A stretch of DNA of 63,524 bases from CAZIKB01 sp964539665 (GTDB taxonomy: Bacteria; Zhuqueibacterota; Zhuqueibacteria; Oceanimicrobiales; Oceanimicrobiaceae): contig CAZIKB010000023.1 in assembly GCA_964539665.1 (NCBI GenBank), positions 1 to 63,524 of the forward strand, given 5' to 3'. The notes beneath the pieces were generated by a model. That model did not search any database. It saw nothing but the letters and a program-made list of their open reading frames with translations, and had not been told where the DNA came from. Within the stretch, counting starts at the first letter, position 1; every line of letters starts with the position of its first letter. The position numbers and the translations under genes were made by a program. Shown here piece by piece: positions 1-9,743 of the stretch.

Positions 1-51
1 ACGTGCCGGATTGTCCGGCTTGCCTATATTAGCTTTGCTTGGCGCACTCAT
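1..51 (-). CDS. Partial gene leaving the left edge, 5' end only
   Basis: The reverse strand opens an ATG at 51 and reads 17 codons (MSAPSKANIGKPDNPAR) with no stop before the edge. A strong ribosome binding site, GGAGG, lies about 7 bases before the ATG, which is why I accept the start. I do not recognise the family from so few residues. Confidence 0.5.
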   Translation of the reverse strand, partial: MSAPSKANIGKPDNPAR

Positions 52-629
52 GATTAACCTCCATGAAAATTTTTTACATCTGATACTTAATCTCAAATTT
101 TAATTTGTTTTTTGAATGCGCACCGGTTTGGATTACATACAAACCTGCAAATATCTAAGTCTATTCGGTTAAATTTTTCTCACGATTGGATTCGAAAAAA
201 TCAGCACTAAGTTTTAAAAGTATAGTAAATGTACGAATTTTGCAGTTTCAGACTTTTTCTCTGAGATTATTGAGCTTTTTGATTAACTAAAAAGTAAAAA
301 AAATCCCTCGCAAGTGCAAGGGAAAAATGGATACATTGGATAGAGTTTGTGGTTATCAAATTGAGATCGCAATAATGGCCTTCACATTTCAATTATCAGG
401 CATTTTATTGAAATGTATGTATTCCCCTTTAATTAAAAAATCGGCAACAGATAGGATACTGATTATAGTAGTACTACTCAACTTTTGCACTTTTTTGCAA
501 GAAAATATAAAAAGTGAGAAATTTGAATAATAATATGAATGTAATCCACACGCATTAATTAGTAAAGTTTCTGTGTGATTCTTTTTTTCGTGTTTATTAT
601 GTAGTTTTATTTAATAATAGGTACTGATC
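52..629. other. Intergenic stretch without a convincing gene
   Basis: This AT-rich stretch separates the partial gene at the left edge from the DUF2914 gene. It holds a minus-strand terminator-like hairpin near 304-323. It also holds an open frame at 327-530 (plus, 67 aa) with no recognisable domain and only a weak GGGA before its ATG. A loose inverted repeat followed by a T-run (about 545-588) could end a plus-strand transcript, but the loop is long. I see no RNA gene here. Confidence 0.4.
289..323 (-). terminator. Rho-independent terminator, minus strand
   Basis: A stem at 304-311 / 316-323 (TCCCT and GC segments with one mismatch, AAGT loop) is followed on the minus strand by a run of eight T and a further T-rich tail. 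It could end transcription from the DUF2914 gene, about 300 bases upstream on that strand. Confidence 0.55.
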
Positions 630-1043
630 TCATTTATTAATCGATGTAGTCCTAATAATAAATTCTTTACTTTTTAACACGGTTCCATCTGATGTTTTAA
701 CATCAATTCTCCATTTACCATCCCATTCTTTAGGAATATTCTTAGTGCTCCATGTCCTCCAGGTTTTTGCTTTTACGGATAGTTTTATATTGGCTTTCTC
801 TTCATCTTTAAAATACCAAACATGAGAAATTGAAGTGGTATCGGCAGCGCCTGAAATTTTTGTGAAGCAATATACCTTTTTAACTGTATCTGCAAAAACG
901 GTATCAACTCCAACAGGTTTTCTTTCTTGCACAGCGGTACAAAGGACCAGCTCTTCAATTTTTAATTCTGCTTTTTCCTGTGCATTATTAATAGCGGCTA
1001 CTAATAAAAAAAATAACACAAGGGCAAATAGTTTTTTAACCAT
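630..1043 (-). CDS. DUF2914 domain protein, exported
   Basis: The 137-residue product has a Sec signal peptide (about residues 1-21, ending AINNAQ). The rest matches the DUF2914 pattern: a conserved VYCFTKI strand, HVWYFKD, a WRTWSTK segment and a closing GKWRIDVKTSDG block. Such domains are small beta-sandwiches found alone or at the end of envelope proteins, and their function is unknown. AGGAGA lies 6 bases before the ATG. It appears to be a single-gene unit, since the next upstream gene ends about 200 bases away. Family assignment is firm; role is not inferable. Confidence 0.8.
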   Translation of the reverse strand: MVKKLFALVLFFLLVAAINNAQEKAELKIEELVLCTAVQERKPVGVDTVFADTVKKVYCFTKISGAADTTSISHVWYFKDEEKANIKLSVKAKTWRTWSTKNIPKEWDGKWRIDVKTSDGTVLKSKEFIIRTTSINK

Positions 1044-1065
1044 GTTACTTTCTCCTATTTATAAT

Positions 1066-1104
1066 CAGGTTTTTTAATACACCTTCAATAAATCAAAAAA
1101 CCTG
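1066..1104. repeat. Inverted repeat in the DUF2914 leader region
   Basis: CAGGTTTTTT at 1066-1075 is perfectly complementary to AAAAAACCTG at 1095-1104 with a 19-base loop. It lies between the end of the propeller gene at 1251 and the DUF2914 start at 1043. It lacks a T-tail on either strand, so it is more likely a weak hairpin than a terminator. Confidence 0.4.
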
Positions 1105-1250
1105 AGTAGAAGCAAGAAAAATATTAACATAATACAAAAATACTACATTTGTTTAGTAATGTTTGTATTAGGTCCAAATGGGTATTATATTTCATTCATA
1201 CTATTAGAGTTGAGAATTCCCATTTATGGCTTTGTTGAGTTACACTTTGA

Positions 1251-3947
1251 TCACTTCAAGAGGATCAGCTTCCTCGTTTCATTGAATGCGTTGGTGGTTA
1301 CTCTGCAGAAGTATTGCCCGGAAGACACCGGCATACCCATCATATCTCGTCCGTTCCATACCATCTGGTATAAACCAGGTTCCCGAATTTGGCTTGAAGA
1401 CAACTCCCACACTTTTTTGCCGGTGAGATTGTAAATTTCGATAGTAACGGCTGAAGAATTGGGCAGGTCGAATTGAATGGTAGTTTCATCATTGAAGGGA
1501 TTGGGGTAGACCGGATAAAAGAGCAGTTTCGTCGTATTCCAGAATCTGTTCTCCTCGTCTGAGAGAAATCGGTCTATGATGGTTATGAAGACGTCTCCGG
1601 TCCCGCCATTGAATGAGTTGTCAAAGGCAGTATCCGTCGAGGGATAGTCTGAAGACCTGGTTGTGCCAGAGACATAGACATTACCGTATCTGTTTACAGC
1701 GATGGCATTGCAGTTTTGTTGGTCGCTGCCACCGAGGAAGGTGGAAGCCAAATTACTGCTCAGAGAGGCATTCAACCGAGAAATAAAGATATCTGCTTCT
1801 CCCGAAGCAGTTAATGTTGAATCCTGGGAACCGAATGGAATGGGGATGTCTGGTGAGGTGGAATACCCGGCGACGTAAACATAGCCGCTCCCCTTGAGGA
1901 CTAATCCTTCGAGAACGTCCGAGTCAGTCCCACCCAAAAATGTGGAAGCGTGTAAGTCCGTCAGGTCTGCCTTTAACTGGGAAATATAACCGTCGAAGAA
2001 GCCGTTGTAGCTTTCGTCGAAAGCGCCTTCAGTCGAGGGGAAATCAAAAGACAGAGTTGAGCCGACTACGTAGAGATTCCCGTGGGCATCCACATCGAAC
2101 CCACCTACAAAATCAGAACGCCTTCCACCTAATAAAGTAGAAGCTTCGAGCTTTGTCAGGTTCGCGTTAAATCTCGATACAAAGATGTCCGTCTCACCAT
2201 TGTGGTTTTCGTCCAATACGCCGGGTGTGACCGGGAAATCGTTATATTCAGAATCGGATTGAATCATGCTTGTTATGTGCTTATCCAGCCGTGATTGCCT
2301 GTTATTCAGGACTGACAGGTTGCGAAGGGCAAGGTTGTAGCGGTTGACCGGCGCTATCAACAGTTCATCCAATTGGTGAGAGTTTGTCAAGGCGTTGTTT
2401 GTAATCATGAGTGTTGAACCGGGCAGTTTCGTTTCACCAGCCAGGTACACACTCCCTTCAAAATAAGCCAGGTGCTGTCCCCAGTCAAAACCACTTCCTC
2501 CGAGATAAGTGGATGCGGCAATTGTCTTGAGGTTGTTATCGAACCTGGAGATAAACGCGTCTCCAGGCAGCCAGAAAGTGGACTTGTTGTTGTATGAAGT
2601 ATCGAAAACATCTGGCGTAGTTGGAAAATCTGCTGAGAAAGTGGTTCCTGTAACATAAACGCGATCAACTTCATCCAGCGTCAAAGAATAGCATCCGTCA
2701 AACCCGCTGCTCCCGATAAATGTCGATGCCTGCAATGTGGTTAGATCTGCGCTCAACCTGGCGATAAATCCATCCCTATAGCCATTAAAATTTTCGCCGA
2801 ACACGCCAGCGGTTGTCGGGAAGTCAGCACTTCCGGTTAATCCCGTGATGTAAACCTGCGCATGATCATCCAGAACGATCGAATACGCACGTTCATCCTC
2901 GCTTCCCCCTAAAAATGTCAGGGCATCCAGAACCTTTAACTCTTTATCAAATTTTGCAATAAAGACATCCCAGTCTGAGCGGTCAGAGCTTTTGGCTCGG
3001 TTGTCTGAAGAAGTAAAATCGACAGAATTCGTTCCACCCACAACATAGACATTATCCTGGGGATCAAGGGCAACGGCGTAACTAATTTCATCACCGCTTC
3101 CGCCGACGAAGGTAGAAGCCAGCAGGGGATCGATTACAAGCATTTCATCAGGATCATATTCGCCAACCGTAAATCCGTATTCATCGTTGTTTACCGTATA
3201 TGCGACCTCGACTATATTTTTAATGGTTTTCTTTTCATCCTGCTGATATGCAACAGGTTTTGTGAATTTGATTTTGCCATATTCAGAACGAGCTTCTAAT
3301 TCTCCCGCTTCATTCATGCGTAACTCCAGGATTCCTTTGAGTTTCACTTTTATATTTTCTGGATTTGCGCCTGGTTTTACATAAAATAGTTTTTCAACGT
3401 TATTTCCATAGGTTTTCAGTTTCAGTTCGATTCCTTCATATATTTCACCCAGGCTGACACAAGAGTATGTTTGCAGATTTTTCTGCCATTTATTGGCATC
3501 ATCGCCCTTGAGATAATTCACTCTCGTTGGGGCTGGCTTCTCACCTCGGATTGTGACTTTTAACCGGCTAATGAAATTTTCTTCGATGACAAGCGGATCG
3601 GCGTTGATATTTTTTTGTGTCAAAGTGCTGCCATGATTCGTCAAATTTTCCGCTTCGTTATTGCGTGCGGGAAATCTGTATTCAATAGTACCATCCCCTG
3701 TGACGTAGACGGAACCGCAGAATGTTTTTGTATAGAATTGAATGCGTTCATCGAGATGACCCTGGTTAAGTATGAATGGTAGATGAATTCCTGACCCAAT
3801 TGTTTTGAACTCCACGAGATGTTCAGGATTCATTTGTCTTTTTGTGCTCTCCGGTCCGGGTCTGATGCTTAATAAAATCAATGCGCAGAATAGCATTAAT
3901 CCGTATCGTATGTACCGATTTATAAAACTTACTCTTGTTCTAGTCAT
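1251..3947 (-). CDS. T9SS-sorted SBBP-repeat beta-propeller protein
   Basis: The 898-residue product starts with a membrane or signal segment (about residues 15-30). It continues with a DUF7948-like region (FILNQGHLDERIQFY, later MLVIDPLLASTFVGG). Seven SBBP repeats follow, each opening with an ASTFxGGSxxD-like block and a VYVxGxT strand, which fits a seven-bladed propeller. An insertion of about 75 residues separates the fourth and fifth repeats. The C-terminus (YPVYPNPFNDETTIQFDLP to KLILLK) is a T9SS type A sorting domain, so the protein is probably secreted across the outer membrane and anchored or released. No clear Shine-Dalgarno precedes the ATG. Such proteins are usually adhesins or scaffolds, and the ligand is unknown. 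Confidence 0.85.
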   Translation of the reverse strand: MTRTRVSFINRYIRYGLMLFCALILLSIRPGPESTKRQMNPEHLVEFKTIGSGIHLPFILNQGHLDERIQFYTKTFCGSVYVTGDGTIEYRFPARNNEAENLTNHGSTLTQKNINADPLVIEENFISRLKVTIRGEKPAPTRVNYLKGDDANKWQKNLQTYSCVSLGEIYEGIELKLKTYGNNVEKLFYVKPGANPENIKVKLKGILELRMNEAGELEARSEYGKIKFTKPVAYQQDEKKTIKNIVEVAYTVNNDEYGFTVGEYDPDEMLVIDPLLASTFVGGSGDEISYAVALDPQDNVYVVGGTNSVDFTSSDNRAKSSDRSDWDVFIAKFDKELKVLDALTFLGGSEDERAYSIVLDDHAQVYITGLTGSADFPTTAGVFGENFNGYRDGFIARLSADLTTLQASTFIGSSGFDGCYSLTLDEVDRVYVTGTTFSADFPTTPDVFDTSYNNKSTFWLPGDAFISRFDNNLKTIAASTYLGGSGFDWGQHLAYFEGSVYLAGETKLPGSTLMITNNALTNSHQLDELLIAPVNRYNLALRNLSVLNNRQSRLDKHITSMIQSDSEYNDFPVTPGVLDENHNGETDIFVSRFNANLTKLEASTLLGGRRSDFVGGFDVDAHGNLYVVGSTLSFDFPSTEGAFDESYNGFFDGYISQLKADLTDLHASTFLGGTDSDVLEGLVLKGSGYVYVAGYSTSPDIPIPFGSQDSTLTASGEADIFISRLNASLSSNLASTFLGGSDQQNCNAIAVNRYGNVYVSGTTRSSDYPSTDTAFDNSFNGGTGDVFITIIDRFLSDEENRFWNTTKLLFYPVYPNPFNDETTIQFDLPNSSAVTIEIYNLTGKKVWELSSSQIREPGLYQMVWNGRDMMGMPVSSGQYFCRVTTNAFNETRKLILLK

Positions 3948-4097
3948 GGTTTTACCGTGTTAAAAGTTTAGTGTATTTTCCAGCGTGGTGGACCGCAATT
4001 ATTATAGATTAATTATTCATATTGACCGATTGTTTGAATGTATAGTTCTAAATAAAATGCACTCTCATGCATGAGTTTACCCGTAACACTCTAAATG

Positions 4098-5540
4098 TCA
4101 GCGCACGGATTTTGTACTCGGCATCATATCTCTCGTAAAAATGACGCCGTCGAGTATGGTCGTCCAGTCATCAGCCGGCAAGCGTTTGTAATCGATAGGA
4201 CTCATCACGGCATGCTGGCGGAACCAGGCACCATTCTCCGGAGACAACCTGTTTTCTGTGAGATGTCGGTAGTCAAAAATATTTCGCAGGTCGAGGAACG
4301 CGTTTTCGAAGCCGGCTGCGTTCATCACATCCTCAAAATCGCTATTCCATATAGGCCCAATAGAGCGATCGTTTGCTCCAAAATTGGAATAAATCGTTCC
4401 CTGGTACGCCATGAACGCCAATGTGTACAATTCGGACCCTTTGGCTTCCCATACTACATCACCCATGGATCGAAAGCCTGTGGCAGCCCATCCCCAATCG
4501 GTCACCTCGTCGTTTATACTTCGGCATACGTGCCTGGCAGCAGCCCACACTATGATCTTTCTGTCCGGGAATATCTGATCTGCAAAAGACAGCAGATTGC
4601 GTCCCATTTGTTCGCTCTTCATATTCCAATAATCTGGTGGTGGTTTTTTGCGTCCCAATCCCCAATCTCCCCAAAGTCGTTTGGCTTGTGTGCCGATATT
4701 TTCGAGCACTTGCTGCCAGAAATAATTCACACGAGCGCCAGCGGGAGCGTTAACTGTGACTCCGATCAATAGTTCACTGAGCGTTTCGAAGAAAATCACT
4801 TGCTTCTCCTCATCCGGGTCTTCAGGTTCGCGGTTGGCAAGCATGTCCAGCCAGTACGCAAAGGTTGACCAACCTTCGAAATCGTTCGTATCAACTCCGA
4901 TGCTGGTTAAGAAAACGTTCAATTCAGGAAGGAGGAGTTCTCCAGCATAGTTTCCTGTGAACTCGCAGTCCAGGCCTATGAGCTCAAGGGGTGGATTCGA
5001 AGCGATGTTATCACCGATATAATCGATGAGAGGTTCTACTTGCGCGCTATAGCCCCAACAAAACCGGGTAGCATTGCGGAAAGCGGTGGTAGGGTCCATA
5101 CCGTTTAGAAGATCTTCCCAGGCTTTTTTGTGATCAAATGTGTTGCTTTCGATTGCGATTACATCAAATCCCATTTCCTGGTGTAAAAATTTCACCAGGC
5201 GGGTTTTAGCCAGTAAGGTTGAGCCATCCCAGTATGACTCTTCACCGAGCATGACAATTCTGGCCTCACCGATAGCTTGCTTGAGTGGTTGCAGGTCAGA
5301 ATAATTCTCATCGGTTGGCTGAATTGTGTTCAAAGCATGGGCGTTTTGCTGCAACCATTCAGCTCTTTGTGCTCGGCTTGTCGGTGGAACACTCATTGAA
5401 TCCACGACAGCCTGCTCAACTTCTGAGGGCTCTTCAGGTTCGGGTGAGATGGGAAGATTGGGTATGACCGAATCATGACAAGCTGAAAAAACTACGGTAC
5501 TCAGAAGTGTTAGAATAATATAGCATACTGATTTATTCAT
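4098..5540 (-). CDS. Erythromycin-esterase-family lipoprotein, divergent active site
   Basis: The 480-residue product has a lipoprotein signal (VVFSAC, Cys at about residue 20) and an erythromycin esterase-like fold. Recognisable blocks are IVMLGEESYWDGSTL, GFDVIAIESNTFD and KIIVWAAARHV. In characterised Ere enzymes the first block reads LGExxHG, and its His is the proposed general base. Here the Glu is kept but Tyr stands at the His position, and the usual WAHNxHV reads WAAARHV. Classical esterase chemistry may be lost or altered. GGAG lies 9 bases before the ATG. It sits alone between the propeller gene and the broken TonB receptor. The fold is confident; macrolide resistance should not be inferred. 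Confidence 0.75.
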   Translation of the reverse strand: MNKSVCYIILTLLSTVVFSACHDSVIPNLPISPEPEEPSEVEQAVVDSMSVPPTSRAQRAEWLQQNAHALNTIQPTDENYSDLQPLKQAIGEARIVMLGEESYWDGSTLLAKTRLVKFLHQEMGFDVIAIESNTFDHKKAWEDLLNGMDPTTAFRNATRFCWGYSAQVEPLIDYIGDNIASNPPLELIGLDCEFTGNYAGELLLPELNVFLTSIGVDTNDFEGWSTFAYWLDMLANREPEDPDEEKQVIFFETLSELLIGVTVNAPAGARVNYFWQQVLENIGTQAKRLWGDWGLGRKKPPPDYWNMKSEQMGRNLLSFADQIFPDRKIIVWAAARHVCRSINDEVTDWGWAATGFRSMGDVVWEAKGSELYTLAFMAYQGTIYSNFGANDRSIGPIWNSDFEDVMNAAGFENAFLDLRNIFDYRHLTENRLSPENGAWFRQHAVMSPIDYKRLPADDWTTILDGVIFTRDMMPSTKSVR

Positions 5541-5759
5541 GAATCACATCTCCGTTTAAACATGATGAGGACACCAATCAAACCTCTGTTTTTTGTAAGA
5601 AAATGGGTTGTTTAATGTGGATGAAATTGAACGATGCCGGAGACAAGGAATCGGACAAATATTAATTGTCATCCAGCACCCGGAAACCGTCAAGCCTTGT
5701 TTCACATAACACTTTTTCTTTCTCATACTAATTACCCTGTCTGCGATTGCCCGGGTTAT

Positions 5760-8014
5760 TTAATATTGCAATCCGAGAGTAAAATAGAACTTTGAATCCC
5801 GCAAGGCGAATCCTTCTAACTCAAGAGAGTCTCCAAGGATGTTCAGCCCGCTGACGTTGGCCAGAAATTTGAGTTTCCAGAATTCAAAGCGCTTGCTTAA
5901 ATGAATGTCAATATTGCCTTTGGAGGGCAGGATTTGTTCATAGAGCACGCCTTTCTCTCCTCGAATCCAGGCCAGCTTTTCGGATTCCCAGAACCAGGTG
6001 AATTGAAAAGATGCCCCATGATGTTCTACCAGGGTATTAAATATTAATTTATTCGACTTATACGGGAATACACTCTTATCAGATATCGAATAAAAGGACG
6101 ACAGTAATTCAAATGTTAACTTCTTTTGCAGTGCAAACAGTTTGAGTTTTGATTCAAAGCCGGAGATGGCTGCGTCAGCAACATTGTCGTAGATCGTAAT
6201 CGGACTGAATAGCGGCGTATAAATTCTGATCTTGTTTGTATACCTGGTTGTGAATACGCTCATACCTACCTGCCAGCCGTTCAGGCTCAATTCTTTTGAT
6301 ATATCTGTAAAGAAATCAATGCTCGCTTCCAGGTGATTGCTCCACTCAGGCAACAGATTCGGTTGGTAAATTTTGAAGAAAGTGTCGATGGTGTACGGAT
6401 TACCGATCTGCTGCAGCATAGTCGGAAATTTGAAGTTCTTGCCAAAGTTGACATGGGCATTGAGTCCAACGCGGTCGTTTTTGCCCATGAGGGAACTGGA
6501 AAGATTCAGCATGCCTTCTTTCCAATCGCCCTCTTGCGGGTCGGATTCCTCATCGGTGTTGGGCGGGACTGTGGTATTCTGAACCAGGTCCTTTTGCCTG
6601 TTCCTGACGGCCTCGTGACGGAAACTCAGGTTAAAGTCGGTTGCCTGTAAAAAAGTTGATTTTGTTGGAATGTGCAGTTTCAGAACGCCGACCAAACCAT
6701 GTTTTTGCCGCGCCAACAAAGCTGATCGGATGTCGCTACTCGAAGATGCGCTTGTGCTGTCCCGATAATCCAATTCACCGCTTTCGAACTGGTATGCCGT
6801 TGTGAGCTCGAAACGCTTAAGCAGGAATCGCTTCTCGATACTCAGGAGAAAATTTCGATTGTCAAAATGCCGGTCAAGTGGACTGCCTTCAGAAGAGGCG
6901 AATTGTTCGGTGTCGAGCCACTGGTAAGAGCTTGTCAGGTTTAAATTATTTATCTTCCATATTTTTCCAACATACCTCATGGAAACGATTTGATTGAAAT
7001 CGCTGAAGTTCTGCTGGTATTTATGATTCAGATAATCAAGGTTTGAGCGAAAGAAGAGGATACGCAGATGATGATCTGATTCTTCATTCCAATCGTCCGC
7101 GAAATGTAAGACATGCTGGCTGTGTGGTAAGAAGATTTGTTTTCCAGAACGTGATACTCAAAGCCGGTTTCATCCAGAAATTTTCTCTCTGTGTTGCCCC
7201 TTTTGTATGTGTAGGACAGATCGAGTCTCTTGATAAAATTGCGATGAAGCTGCACGATCCAGTCGGTTGCGTTGTATGAGCCTTTTCTCTGCTGGAGTTT
7301 GATAGTATAATCCCGGAATGTTTTTGGCACGATGTTGATGACTCCCGAGATAGCGCCGGCGCCATACAGGGCTGTGTTGCCTCCCCTGACAATTTCAATC
7401 TGCCTGACGTCCTCCAGGTTGATCTGGGAAAAATCGAATACATTGTTGGAAACGCTGTTGACTTTCACGCCATCATAGAGGACAATGACGTCGTCTGGAT
7501 TCCCGCCGCGCAGGGCAATGGTTTTTGTCCCGCTAACCTGCTCCTCAACCTGCACGCTTTGCTCAGCTTTGAGAATGTCGCCAATATCCTTGTAACCGCG
7601 ACCATCGAACGTTTTAGCCTCAATTACGGTGTAGGTTTGTGGAATATCCTTCAGCAAAACAGGCGGTTGTTTTTCACCCGTGACGCTAATATCCGGAAAC
7701 TGTATGACTTGTGGTTTGAGGTAAAATTTATCACTGCCTTGGGCTTTGTCAAGTTCGATTTCGAGTGGATAGAATGAGACATGGTCAAAAATAATGATCA
7801 TGTCCGGAGTCGGATTCGGAATGCTTAGTTTGAATGTGCCATCCAGATAGGATGAGGTTCCGAGGGTGGTTTCCTTGATGTAGATGTTGACTCCGGAAAT
7901 AGCTTCATGCGTGTTTGCATGCAGAGCTTTTCCACTGATGATTGTTTCCTGACCTGGGAGAAACTGCGCATAAATAAGGCAAACAAGAACCGTTATGTAG
8001 AAATATGCTTTCAT
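5760..8014 (-). pseudogene. TonB-dependent receptor split by a frameshift
   Basis: Two adjacent reading frames make one receptor. The 5' part (7028-8014, 328 aa) has a signal peptide, a carboxypeptidase-regulatory-like domain (about 22-95) and a plug domain with DVIVLYDGVKV and the RGGNTALYGAGAISGVINI block. It stops at 7028. The other frame reads on through the break (residues SNLDYLNHKYQQNFSDFNQ just before the ATG at 6980) into 406 residues of beta-barrel ending in LQY. The shift lies at about 7035-7085. A single-base change would restore a receptor of about 750 residues, so this is either a recent pseudogene or an assembly error. The substrate is unknown; I found no cobalamin riboswitch motif upstream. 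Confidence 0.8.
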
Positions 8015-8455
8015 TGAAACGATTCCTTTACTATAAATGAATGGACACGTTAAACGTTGGATAAATCTACTAATATGATGGATAATTAAGATTACTTAAA
8101 CGACAAAATAGAAAAGTAATTTACGGATAAGATATTAAATCCAATTCTTCAATATATTGATAATCCACATCATCAATTTTACAAATTGTTAAAATTAATA
8201 TAACATTATTAATATTCTGATGCCAATAATTTATCACCCAAATTACCATTAGGCAAAAGATTTATTCCTGAACTTAAATATCGAATACCAGCACAATCCA
8301 TTCTCTGTGGTTATAAGAAAGCTGTTTGCACCCATCCACCAGTTTGACTCTCGCATAGATAAAATCAGTAGAATTATAAATGTCTGGAATAAATCCAACC
8401 TGTCAAACGGTTTACCTAATGAAAACAAAAGGAATTTTCATAAATGGAGGACATT
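8015..8455. other. Divergent intergenic region between TonB receptor and msrAB
   Basis: This AT-rich spacer of 440 bases lies between divergently transcribed genes and must hold promoters for both. A TTGACT hexamer occurs near 8345 but has no well-spaced -10 box. I see no riboswitch consensus, gene or strong hairpin. Confidence 0.4.
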
Positions 8456-9514
8456 GTGAAATATATTTTAGTTTTGTTTGTAATGAGCTTGCCAGCCCTG
8501 AGTTTCGCTCTGGGATTTGAAAAACCTCGTCTTGAAAAAGCCACTTTTGCAGGCGGTTGTTTTTGGTGCATAGAAGCGCCTTTTGACAAGCTTGAAGGCG
8601 TACATGAAGCCATATCCGGCTATACGGGCGGGCATGAGAAAGAGCCGACTTATGGTGATGTGTCGAGTGGCGCCACTGGTCATCTGGAAGCTGTTCAGGT
8701 TTTGTATGATCCTGAGATGATTTCCTATATCGAGATTCTGGAACACTTCTGGATGCAGTTCGACCCGACTGATGCTGGTGGATCGTTTTATGACCGCGGC
8801 AGCCAATACACTTCAGCAATTTTCTACCATAATGATGAGCAGAAAAAACTTGCCGAAGCTTCCAAAAAGAAACTGGCAGAATCTGGAATTGTCGACAAGC
8901 CTATTGTCACCCCGATAAGACCGGCGGCAACTTTTCACCCTGCAGAGGACTATCACCAGGATTACCATAAAAAGAATCCAGCACATTACAAAAAATATCG
9001 TAAAGGATCAGGACGTGATGATTTTATTAAAAAAACCTGGGGAACGAAAATGAGTAATAAGCACAGTTATAATATACCGGATGATGAAGAGTTAAGGGAA
9101 AAATTAACTCCATTACAATTCCAGGTAACCCGGAATGAAGGCACAGAGCGGCCTTTTGATAATGAATACTGGGACAATAAAAAAGAAGGAATTTATGTCG
9201 ATATAGTATCCGGCGAGCCGTTGTTCAGTTCTAAGGATAAATTTAAATCTGGCACCGGCTGGCCCAGCTTTACCAGACCACTGCAACAAGAAAATATCGT
9301 AGAAAAAGTAGATAATGAATTTGGTATGAACCGCACCGAAGTCCGTAGTAAACACGGCGATTCTCATCTGGGTCACCTATTCAATGATGGTCCGGCGCCG
9401 ACCGGTATGCGTTATTGCCTCAACTCAGCCTCATTACGCTTCATTCCAAAACAAGATTTAGAGAAAGAAGGGTACGGGGAATATTCGCAGTTATTTGGAG
9501 CAGTCGTAAAATAG
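8456..9514 (+). CDS. msrAB: Peptide methionine sulfoxide reductase MsrA-MsrB fusion, exported
   Basis: The product reduces both S- and R-methionine sulfoxide in damaged proteins. The MsrA domain has GCFWC (catalytic Cys at residue 35), GYTGG, YGDVSSGATGH and the AEDYHQDY block. The MsrB domain has SGTGWPSF, RSKHGDSHLGH and RYCLNSASLRF with the catalytic Cys. The MsrB half has no other Cys, so it lacks the structural zinc site. I chose GTG at 8456 over the in-frame ATG at 8444, because GGAGG (8446-8450) lies 5 bases before the GTG and the protein then begins with a clean signal peptide (MKYILVLFVMSLPALSFA). It probably acts in the periplasm. Confidence 0.93.
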   Translation: MKYILVLFVMSLPALSFALGFEKPRLEKATFAGGCFWCIEAPFDKLEGVHEAISGYTGGHEKEPTYGDVSSGATGHLEAVQVLYDPEMISYIEILEHFWMQFDPTDAGGSFYDRGSQYTSAIFYHNDEQKKLAEASKKKLAESGIVDKPIVTPIRPAATFHPAEDYHQDYHKKNPAHYKKYRKGSGRDDFIKKTWGTKMSNKHSYNIPDDEELREKLTPLQFQVTRNEGTERPFDNEYWDNKKEGIYVDIVSGEPLFSSKDKFKSGTGWPSFTRPLQQENIVEKVDNEFGMNRTEVRSKHGDSHLGHLFNDGPAPTGMRYCLNSASLRFIPKQDLEKEGYGEYSQLFGAVVK

Positions 9515-9743
9515 TACATTTATTCACTGATCGCTGTGCATAAAGTTGATTGTGTAAATGTATTCACTGATTTCGAAATGAGTACAGCCCTTCGGTCGGA
9601 ATGACAAAAAATGCCCTTGCTGAGCTAAATGGATAGCCGGAGCTGTTGAGAGTTAAAACTTTGTTATTATTGCAAAAGAATTTTGACTTATAAATATCTT
9701 TAATTTGATCTTCAAACTTTAGGCGCTTTAGCGCACTAAGAGA

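Noticed and set aside
327..530. 67-residue plus-strand frame starting at 327
   Set aside because: It has no domain, a weak ribosome binding site and AT-rich composition typical of spurious frames; only a loose possible terminator follows it.
8015..8455. Possible cobalamin riboswitch before the broken TonB receptor
   Set aside because: I could not find the conserved GCCACTG-type core or a credible pairing scheme on the minus strand.
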